Source of the DNA: Sphingomonas sp.
Lineage (GTDB): Bacteria > Pseudomonadota > Alphaproteobacteria > Sphingomonadales > Sphingomonadaceae
Length of the DNA: 64,000 bases
Reading direction: 5' to 3'
Assembly (NCBI RefSeq): GCF_030145815.1
Contig: NZ_JAIXHL010000020.1
Location: forward strand, 1 to 64,000
In this document: one piece after another, positions 37,826-44,412 of the stretch
How positions within the stretch are numbered: the first letter of the stretch is position 1
Layout: each line of letters starts with the position of its first letter
Translations under genes and position numbers: made by a program
Notes under the pieces: generated by a model
What the model was told of the DNA's origin: nothing
The model's database searches: none
What the model saw: only the letters and a program-made list of their open reading frames with translations

Positions 37826-40090
37826 TTAGGCGCGACAAAGGCGATCCATCGCCTTCCCATGACTTGGATCAACGGTTGCAATGATATTCATTAGACACCG
37901 AGCGGCATCTGCGACTTGTTCGAGCGTGTAGGCGGAAAAAGTGATGACATCGCCTATACTTTCTGAATGGGACTCCAAATGAGCAAGCTGCTCCATGGCC
38001 TTTACCTGTGCCGCATCTAGACTTGAATTGTCGACAAGCAGTTTTTCGACTTTTGAGCCCAAACCCATCCCCCCGGGAATCTTGAATGCCAAAAATATGT
38101 CGAGAACTTTCCGAATCGCGTTTGGCATCAAATACGCAAAGCGCTCAAAGCCGTTTGGATCGTCCGCTAGAGCTTTCACTAAGCTATAGAGATAGTGATA
38201 CTCTGACTCGTACTCTCGAATGAGTTTTGGCATCTTTACTATATTGGAATACCGTTTCCCGTCTGTGTTTAGGCCGGTTTCGATAAAAAGAAATTCTGAA
38301 AGGTCTTCAGTGGCTCGTCGGCCGAGCCACTTTTTCATTTCGCGCATAAAATCTAAGTTATGAGTTAGCACAAATAGCTGGGTGCATTTTTCACATGTCC
38401 TTTTAATCATGCTTACGACATGCGTCATTGCGCGGGTGTCCAGGCTAGATATTGGATCGTCAAGTACGACCACAAGATCGGATACCTTTCTCCCCTCGGC
38501 TGTCAGGGCTGTTATAAAATAACAGAAAGCGACGGCCGTTTTCTCGCCTTCGCTAAGTGGTTTTAGCGATTCGCTTCCATTTCGGCAGATTCGGTACCCA
38601 TCGTCTACCGCTGCCAGCGTTATTTGGTTGTGTCCGAGATAGCTCGCGAGCAATTTATTTAATTCTGCCGCCGCAGGTCCGTGTGCTCTGATCTGTTGCC
38701 GAATCTGGACGATCTCTCGCCGAATGGCATTCAGCGTCTGATTGGACTTTTCAAAGTCATTTCGGGCCGCTTCTTCTAGGCGCAGTGCCGCCCTATACGC
38801 GCTCTGCTCGTCTGCTAGATAGTGATTTTTAAGTTTTATCCGCGCCTGCTCTTGCTCATTGGCGAAATTGTCGATGGCGGTATTGTTATCGTCAATCACA
38901 CTATGAAGGTTTTCGATTTGCAGATTAATTTTATCGTCTGAGGCGTCTTCCGGAAAAGGTGTCGCCGACATAGCGGCGTCAGGATTAGCACGCTTGTGGT
39001 TCAGCTGTTCTAGCCATTTTGTTGCCACGGCCTTTTTCAAATCCAGAGCGTGTATCGTCGATGCGAGTTGGGTGCTTAGCTTTCCGCGGTGGGCCGGCAG
39101 CGCCTCCGGTAACATGCGTAATTTGTCAGTAAGTGCACTCCATGCTCGGATTTGAGCCTCCACCCGAGAAGTCGTCGAATCGATTTCGCTTGTCAGCTTT
39201 TCAAAGCCGGCCGCGAGAGCATCACGTAGAGCTTCAACTCTTTGCTGCTCTAGATCGTTACCGCAAAATAAGCATTCGGTCTCTTCCCGATGAAGCTGGA
39301 GACCTTGATCTACCCACCCAAGAGCGTCTTTCCTCCGGCGTAGGCTCTCGATCGTCACATCCGACACCTGCATCGCGAGGGCTGCCTTTACGGCAGACAT
39401 AATAACTGAACTTTCTATCGTCTCTTCAAATAATGGTAGCTTGTGTGGAAGTTCGCTACGATTTAGGATTTCCTTCAATCTCTTCCGCTCGTCGTCGGAG
39501 ATCTTATCTTCAGGTGTGAATTGGCCGCTCTCATAATCTGCCTTCACATTCGTTGCGTTGTATTTTCGACCCAAGTTTAATTGTTCTGCAATGAGACGCC
39601 CAACGTCCCGACGAATGGTGTCCAAAGCTTTTTCCGCACTGCTCCATTCCGAAGACTTGAGCAGCTGGTCTTGAGTGGCTGTTTCCGCCTTCGACTCGGC
39701 TTCGGTCAGTGACTTTGCCAAGGCCGCCTGATCTTCGCCGATATAGACGATTGGGCGAGCGGCGCCCTCTTTCCACGTGAGAGATCGTTCGACGAAATCC
39801 TCGTTGAATACGGCAAGGTACCGCGTGATCGAACTGGCAGGTGCTGCTCCGGAAGGGGAGGACCCGTCGCTCAGAGAAAATGAAAATTCAACTTCTTCTG
39901 CGAGATTGGGGCTCAAACCGCTTTCACTTATCGACTCCAGTAGACGCGAAAGCGTGGTTTTCCCGCAGCCGTTGAAACCGTAAATCAAATTATAGCGATT
40001 AAACTTGTGCGGGAATTGCCCGACGGGAATGTCGGAAAATATACCTGCGGCTCGTAAATGCCTAATCCCGTCTATCGTCGGCGTAGCCAT
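37826..40090 (-). CDS. RloC/PrrC-like AAA ATPase, putative anticodon nuclease
   Basis: The 754-residue protein belongs to the AAA_13 family. It has Walker A GFNGCGKT (38-45), a long coiled-coil region, a zinc-hook-like CLFC (C273, C276), ABC signature PLSEGEKTAV (about 511-520), Walker B VVVLDDPISSLD (541-552) and THNLDF. The C-terminal part keeps the REYESEYHYLY motif (625-635) and R660-x3-D664 with H704/H708, which may be the Arg-Glu-His nuclease triad with Asp in place of Glu. RloC cuts tRNA anticodons during phage or DNA stress. The base composition is clearly more AT-rich than its neighbours, suggesting recent transfer. No restriction genes accompany it. Confidence 0.72.
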   Translation of the reverse strand: MATPTIDGIRHLRAAGIFSDIPVGQFPHKFNRYNLIYGFNGCGKTTLSRLLESISESGLSPNLAEEVEFSFSLSDGSSPSGAAPASSITRYLAVFNEDFVERSLTWKEGAARPIVYIGEDQAALAKSLTEAESKAETATQDQLLKSSEWSSAEKALDTIRRDVGRLIAEQLNLGRKYNATNVKADYESGQFTPEDKISDDERKRLKEILNRSELPHKLPLFEETIESSVIMSAVKAALAMQVSDVTIESLRRRKDALGWVDQGLQLHREETECLFCGNDLEQQRVEALRDALAAGFEKLTSEIDSTTSRVEAQIRAWSALTDKLRMLPEALPAHRGKLSTQLASTIHALDLKKAVATKWLEQLNHKRANPDAAMSATPFPEDASDDKINLQIENLHSVIDDNNTAIDNFANEQEQARIKLKNHYLADEQSAYRAALRLEEAARNDFEKSNQTLNAIRREIVQIRQQIRAHGPAAAELNKLLASYLGHNQITLAAVDDGYRICRNGSESLKPLSEGEKTAVAFCYFITALTAEGRKVSDLVVVLDDPISSLDTRAMTHVVSMIKRTCEKCTQLFVLTHNLDFMREMKKWLGRRATEDLSEFLFIETGLNTDGKRYSNIVKMPKLIREYESEYHYLYSLVKALADDPNGFERFAYLMPNAIRKVLDIFLAFKIPGGMGLGSKVEKLLVDNSSLDAAQVKAMEQLAHLESHSESIGDVITFSAYTLEQVADAARCLMNIIATVDPSHGKAMDRLCRA

Positions 40091-40215
40091 TTTTCCCCTC
40101 AGCGTTCTTTCCCTTAGGATATTTGAGAGTTTTCGATACGCAATGCCTTATTCATGCTGGCGGACGCGCTTCACCGCTGGATTTAGCGTCCGCTAACTCA
40201 TAGCATCCGCGCTCC

Positions 40216-40611
40216 ATGCCTCACCTCTCCACCCAATTCGCCCATCTCGGTCTCCACGCCACCGCCACCGTCGAACCACCCTTCGACGGCATGGCCTGGT
40301 ACGCCGGCTACGAACAACGCCACGCCGCCGACGGGATCGAGGGGCGGCTGGTCATGCAATACAGCTTCACCGAAAGCTGGACCTCCTGGGAAGTCCATCC
40401 GCACGGCGCGGAGCTGGTCATCTGCACCGCGGGGGAAATGACGCTGGTGCAGGAGCTGCCCGATGGCACCACCACCCGCGCAACGCTCACCCCCGGCGAC
40501 TATGCGATCAACCCGCCCGGCGTGTGGCACACGGCGGACGTGCCCACCGGCACCACCGCCACCGCCATCTTCATCACCCCCGGCGCCGGCACCGACCACC
40601 GCCCGCGCTGA
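40216..40611 (+). CDS. Cupin-domain protein
   Basis: The 131-residue single-domain cupin has EVHPHGAELVICTAGEMTLVQ with the first-motif His and Glu, then TLTPGDYAINPPGVWHTADV carrying the second-motif His. These residues would hold a divalent metal. The family is functionally broad and nothing nearby indicates a substrate. It lies about 125 bases after the start of the divergent RloC-like gene. Confidence 0.75.
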   Translation: MPHLSTQFAHLGLHATATVEPPFDGMAWYAGYEQRHAADGIEGRLVMQYSFTESWTSWEVHPHGAELVICTAGEMTLVQELPDGTTTRATLTPGDYAINPPGVWHTADVPTGTTATAIFITPGAGTDHRPR

Positions 40612-40747
40612 TCGGCCCCGCCGTCCACCCGCGCCACATCGCTTGCCCGCGTGTCCCAACCCGGTTCGCGGCGACCGGAAGCTTCGCTTGCTGGGCGACC
40701 TGCAATCCTTAAAAGCCTGTGCTGCAAACATAATTTGGGGGGATATC

Positions 40748-41707
40748 ATGGCAATCGCGGCAACCATCCTGAAAGCAGTGGCGAAAGAGGGGCTCAAGGC
40801 CATCGTCACCCGTCAGCTCTTCGACAAATATTTCCCCAAGGATTTTGAAGAGCAGATGCGCGACGCGTTGGCGCGGGTCGATGCCAAGATCGATTCGATC
40901 GGTCAGGATGCCGCCTTTACCCGCGTGCACCCGGTCCGCCGCGCCTTTTTGCTCAGCGCGACCTATGTACAGGACACATTTTACCACACCATGGAGCAAC
41001 AGGCGAAGGCAAAGGCGCTCGACCCCGCCGTCGCGGCCAAGCTGGCCGACCGGTTGATGAAGGAAATCGAAAAGCTCGACGGCAATATGGTCGATGCAAA
41101 GGAGATTTTCGATCAGCGCGCCGAAAGCTGCGATTTTCCGGTGCGGTTTCTGTTCGAAACGATGCGCGATATGGCCGCGCTGCGCCTCGCGATGATCTCA
41201 TGGGTCCATGGTCTGTACCGGGATCTGCCGGGCGGAGCCAGCAGCGCGGCGGTGCTGGCCGAGAAATATGTCCGCGCCCGCGCCGACGCCGAAAGCTTCG
41301 CGCCCAAGGCCACTGCGCGGCTGATCGCGGCGCGTGAGGCATTCATCAGCTTCGAAAAGAAGATCGACTATAAATCGGGAATGGATGTCGATCAGTTCGG
41401 CAATCGCAAACTCGATCACGTCGTCTGCAAATATCAGGACAAGTTCAGTTCATCCTATCGCAGCGATCCCTTTGCCGGCGACCGCATCGATCATGCGGTC
41501 GATGTCGAATGGCATTGGTATGATTTCGCCTATCGCCAGTCGAAGGAACTGGCACTCGCCAACGCGTATGAAGATGCGCAGCGGTGGGATCGGGAGCATC
41601 GCGACCATGTCGCCGGGGTTGGGCATCTGAACAAGAAGCATCTCACCGACCCCACCGACGCTTATCTGGCGGAGGTGCGTAAGACGGTGCCGACGCTAGA
41701 GGAGTGA
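40748..41707 (+). CDS. Uncharacterised 319-residue helical protein
   Basis: I do not recognise this gene. The product has an amphipathic N-terminus (MAIAATILKAVAKEGLKAIV), helical segments with many Lys/Ala/Asp, and a C-terminal region rich in Trp, Tyr and His (VDVEWHWYDFAYRQSKELALA). No signal peptide, membrane anchor of normal length, or nucleotide-binding motif is seen. The ATG at 40748 follows a run of G; longer frames upstream run through the cupin gene. It lies beside the RloC-like gene but has normal GC content. Confidence 0.6.
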   Translation: MAIAATILKAVAKEGLKAIVTRQLFDKYFPKDFEEQMRDALARVDAKIDSIGQDAAFTRVHPVRRAFLLSATYVQDTFYHTMEQQAKAKALDPAVAAKLADRLMKEIEKLDGNMVDAKEIFDQRAESCDFPVRFLFETMRDMAALRLAMISWVHGLYRDLPGGASSAAVLAEKYVRARADAESFAPKATARLIAAREAFISFEKKIDYKSGMDVDQFGNRKLDHVVCKYQDKFSSSYRSDPFAGDRIDHAVDVEWHWYDFAYRQSKELALANAYEDAQRWDREHRDHVAGVGHLNKKHLTDPTDAYLAEVRKTVPTLEE

Positions 41708-41933
41708 TCCCGGGTTCACGCAAAGGCGCGACGGGGTGAAGATCGGCCCAAGCCGCGTCAGCGGCCCACAGCGCTCCGCCGCCGCCATCAATACCATCCG
41801 CTAAAACGGCTGGCGTCGCACCGCGCTGCCTCATCTCTGCGCCTCCGCGCCTCCGCGTGAACCAAACCAAGTCCCTTGCACCTCGCGCGCCGCTCCGCTC
41901 TCATCACCATGCCAGGAAGGGAAGGGGCTCCGC

Positions 41934-42200
41934 ATGACCGACCTGCTCGCGCTGCTGATCATCGTCGGCGGCATCGCCTTTCCCTTCATCGCCATGCCGC
42001 TGCTCTGGCGCCGCATGAAGCGGGTGCGCGACGCAACCTATCGTGAGGCCAGGGCAAAGGAGCGCCCCCACACCGCATGGGAGGAAAGCGCCCCGCGTCG
42101 CGACGGCCTCGCGACCACCCGCCGCCACGATCCGAACGAGGAACTCATCGACCTCGGCGACCGCGCCCGCCACAGCCGCTGGCCGCTCAGCAACGAATAG
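41934..42200 (+). CDS. Small single-pass membrane protein
   Basis: The 88-residue protein has one N-terminal membrane helix (LLALLIIVGGIAFPFIAMPLLW) and a basic, hydrophilic cytoplasmic tail. A GGAAGGGAAGGGG purine tract precedes the ATG. No family or function is recognised. The upstream 230 bases show only GC-rich low-complexity sequence. Confidence 0.55.
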   Translation: MTDLLALLIIVGGIAFPFIAMPLLWRRMKRVRDATYREARAKERPHTAWEESAPRRDGLATTRRHDPNEELIDLGDRARHSRWPLSNE

Positions 42201-42228
42201 AGCGGGGAACTGCCGTGCCCGCTCCCGT

Positions 42229-42243
42229 GTTCTCTCGCCGTTC
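42229..42243 (+). promoter_or_regulatory. Possible LexA box upstream of the H1-like gene
   Basis: GTTC-N7-GTTC (42229-42232 and 42240-42243) lies 27 bases before the start codon at 42270. By composition roughly one such match is expected by chance in 64 kb, so without a second line of evidence this is only a candidate operator. Confidence 0.4.
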
Positions 42244-42269
42244 CCCAAGCAATTTCAGCGAGATCGAAC

Positions 42270-42710
42270 ATGGCAACCCGCAGCACCACCCCCAAGACCA
42301 AGCCCGCGACGCGCGCGACCGCCAAGCGCACCCCCGCCAAGCGCGCCGCCACGGCCAAGACCACCCAGCGCAAGACCGCCCCCCGCAAGTCCCCGGCCCG
42401 CACCAAGGCAGCTCAGGCCAGCGCAACCACCACCGCGCTCGCCACCCTGCGCCGCAACGTCTTCCCGATTGCCGGAGCACTCGCCGCCGGGGCAGCAACC
42501 GCCGCCGCCTTGTTCTTCACCCGCCGCAGCAACGTCCTCGCCGAGGGGCATGCCGCGCCGGACCTCGAAACCGGCGCGCATCCCGGCCCGGACGACCGCG
42601 CCGCCCCGCACTTCCGCCCCAACATGGACGCGCCGATGTCCGGAGCGGACCGCGCCGCACTCGCCCCCGCACTCGCCAATGGCGACGCGCGCCCGGACGT
42701 GCGCCACTGA
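42270..42710 (+). CDS. Histone-H1-like basic protein with a membrane anchor
   Basis: The 146-residue protein has a Lys/Arg/Ala/Thr/Pro-rich N-terminal 55 residues (TTPKTKPATRATAKRTPAKR pattern) like bacterial H1/AlgP-type DNA-binding tails. A hydrophobic helix follows (FPIAGALAAGAATAAALFFT, about 64-83), then an acidic Pro/Asp-rich C-terminus. The combination suggests a protein that could hold DNA or another polyanion near the membrane. That role is inference; no homologue with known function comes to mind. Confidence 0.6.
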   Translation: MATRSTTPKTKPATRATAKRTPAKRAATAKTTQRKTAPRKSPARTKAAQASATTTALATLRRNVFPIAGALAAGAATAAALFFTRRSNVLAEGHAAPDLETGAHPGPDDRAAPHFRPNMDAPMSGADRAALAPALANGDARPDVRH

Positions 42711-42803
42711 TCTGACCGCGCGGGCCGGGCACGGGGCTGTCCCACACGCCCCCGCCCGGCATCGCAACATGGCCCCCACGCCACTCGCCCGCCGGACAAC
42801 CCC

Positions 42804-42880
42804 GTCGCGCCAATGTCGCGCGGGCGTCGCGTCGCGGTCGCCAATCGGTCGCGTCGCGGACCGAAACCCGTCGCTTCGGC
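42804..42880 (+). repeat. 11-bp-spaced GTCGCG direct-repeat array upstream of csp
   Basis: Units start at 42804, 42815, 42826, 42837, 42848, 42859 and 42870, exactly 11 bases apart: GTCGCG, GTCGCG, GTCGCG, GTCGCC, GTCGCG, GACCGA, GTCGCT. About 20 bases downstream lies TTTCTGTCCGC. Both parts recur upstream of uvrB. The cold-shock gene begins 213 bases further on. Head-to-tail sites one helical turn apart are how OmpR/PhoB-type regulators bind DNA. The rest of the 382-base gap (42711-43092) holds no gene. Confidence 0.6.
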
Positions 42881-43092
42881 CCAAAACCCTTCATTTCTGT
42901 CCGCTTCGTCCGGCCGCCGCCGACCATTTCGGCCCGCCCCCTTGTAATCCCCGGCCGGCACCCCATCTCTGTCGGGCTACAGTCGCAAATCGACGGTCTT
43001 CGGTGCTTTGCGGCCCCTTCTTCCTTCTTTCCCTGCCTCCGCAGCTCGAGGTCCGCCCGCACGGGGCGCGCCGCTTAAAGAAGGAATATCCA

Positions 43093-43305
43093 ATGAGCAT
43101 CACCGGAACCGTCAAGTTTTTCAATTCGGACAAGGGCTATGGCTTCATCGCCCCCGACAATGGCGGCAGCGACGCGTTCGTCCACATCTCGGCCGTTGAG
43201 CGCGCCGGCATGGCGACGCTGAACCAGGACCAGCGCGTCAGCTACGAGCTGGAGCAGGACAAGCGCGGCAAGATGGCCGCCGTGAACCTGCAGGCCGCTG
43301 ACTAA
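43093..43305 (+). CDS. Cold-shock-domain RNA chaperone (CspA family)
   Basis: The 70-residue protein has both RNP motifs: GTVKFFNSDKGYGFIAPD and DAFVHISAVERAG. It binds single-stranded RNA/DNA and melts secondary structure. The ATG follows AAAGAAGGAATATCC, a strong site. The long upstream region with the GTCGCG array suggests regulation by DNA-binding proteins and possibly by a 5' leader. Two very small genes follow on the same strand. Confidence 0.93.
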   Translation: MSITGTVKFFNSDKGYGFIAPDNGGSDAFVHISAVERAGMATLNQDQRVSYELEQDKRGKMAAVNLQAAD

Positions 43306-43366
43306 CTCGCGATGGGCGGGGCGTAACCACGTCCCGCCCGCCGTTCCCGCAGAAAAGGAGCGCCCG

Positions 43367-43567
43367 ATGGCTGCCCAGACGCTGACCTATCGTGACAATG
43401 CGGCCAAGTGCCGCGCCGATGCCGATGCCGCGACGCTGGACAATGTCCGCGACCGCAATCTGCGTGCAGAGGCCGCATGGCTCGCCATGGCCGACCGTCA
43501 GGAACGCACCGACACCGCCCGCGCCGAGCGTGAGGCGAACGTAATCCCCAGACAGGAAACTCAGTGA
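43367..43567 (+). CDS. Small hydrophilic protein of unknown function
   Basis: The 66-residue helical, highly charged protein (NAAKCRADADAATLDNVRDR, WLAMADRQERTDTARAEREA) has an AAAAGGAG site before its ATG. It sits 61 bases after the cold-shock gene and its stop overlaps the GTG of the next small gene. No family is recognised; it may be co-expressed with the cold-shock protein. Confidence 0.55.
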   Translation: MAAQTLTYRDNAAKCRADADAATLDNVRDRNLRAEAAWLAMADRQERTDTARAEREANVIPRQETQ

Positions 43568-43716
43568 AGTCTATTTTCAGTAAACAAGTTCAACACGTTA
43601 CTACCAATCATTCGCGGCCGGCCCGCCCGCCGCTCACCTTCCTCGCCCGGCGCACCGCCGACGATCTCCGCGCCGCCGCAGTGGCCCGCGCCGCCGTCCT
43701 CGAAGTGATCGGCTAG
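43564..43716 (+). CDS. Very small 50-residue protein, GTG start coupled to previous gene
   Basis: A GTG at 43564 overlaps the preceding stop (GTGA). The frame encodes 50 residues, first polar (KSIFSKQVQHVTTNHSRP) then a basic helix (FLARRTADDLRAAAVARAAV), ending at a TAG that overlaps the stop of the convergent membrane gene. Coupling and codon use support it, but the size makes it uncertain. Confidence 0.4.
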   Translation: MKSIFSKQVQHVTTNHSRPARPPLTFLARRTADDLRAAAVARAAVLEVIG

Positions 43717-44303
43717 AACAGCTCGGCAATCCCCGCGGTCAGCAGCAACACGCTGACCGCCGCCAGCAACACCGCATTGGTCCGCCGCCCATTGACCCGC
43801 AGCAAGACCAGCAGCAGCACCAGTACGCCAAGCGAGGCCAGCACCTCCACCGCGTCCCCGGCCCCGGAAAATGTCTCCTCCGGCGAAGGCGCCACGAATT
43901 CCAGCCCGATCGACCCGATCCAGCTCCCGACATTCGCCGCCAGCAGGCCCCCGATCACCATTCGGTTCTGCCGGTCGTACCACAGGTCGAAATCCGGCCA
44001 GTCGGCGGGCTCGTCCGGAAAGATCAGCGACGCGGCGAGATAATAGATCCCGACGATCGCCAGCACGCTGACCAGCGTCAGGTAATTGGCGAGAATCTGC
44101 GACTGCGCCTCCCAGGCCAGCAGCCAGAATGACGTGAGGTCGAGGATGACCGCGATGCCCAACAAGGGCGTCAACCACCCGACCCGCACCGCCTTGCCAC
44201 CGCGCTTGAGCTTCAACGCCCGGGCAAAGCCGCCCAGCACCTCGGCAATCGCCAACCCCAGCAGCAGGCCATAGACCGCGAACACCAGCTCGAACGACGT
44301 CAT
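43713..44303 (-). CDS. Multi-pass membrane protein, paralogue of the 57131-57694 gene
   Basis: The 196-residue protein has about six hydrophobic helices and an N-terminal signature F-x-F-x-GLLLGL-x-I-x-EVLGG(F/L)ARA, then VRVGWLTPLLGI and YYLAASLIFPDEPADW. The same signature and layout occur in the protein at 57131-57694. The two are clearly members of one family, whose function is unknown to me. No motif for transport or catalysis is evident. Confidence 0.65.
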   Translation of the reverse strand: MTSFELVFAVYGLLLGLAIAEVLGGFARALKLKRGGKAVRVGWLTPLLGIAVILDLTSFWLLAWEAQSQILANYLTLVSVLAIVGIYYLAASLIFPDEPADWPDFDLWYDRQNRMVIGGLLAANVGSWIGSIGLEFVAPSPEETFSGAGDAVEVLASLGVLVLLLVLLRVNGRRTNAVLLAAVSVLLLTAGIAELF

Positions 44304-44352
44304 CGCCAGCTCCCCAAATTCACGGGCGCGAGCTTAACCCACTAAATCCAAA

Positions 44353-44388
44353 AGAAAACCGCCGCCCCGGTTGCCCGGGACGGCGGTG
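44353..44388 (-). terminator. Rho-independent terminator of the TonB receptor gene
   Basis: On the minus strand CCGCCGTCCCGGG pairs with CCGGGGCGGCGG around a CAA loop, followed by TTTTCTTTT. It lies about 25 bases after the receptor stop. Confidence 0.85.
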
Positions 44389-44412
44389 TTTCGTTTCAGC
44401 TCAGTGCGGCGA

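Noticed and set aside
41820..41870. CTGCGCCTCCGCGCCTCCG tract as a regulatory repeat
   Set aside because: It is a short low-complexity GC-rich stretch with no symmetry or second copy in the window.
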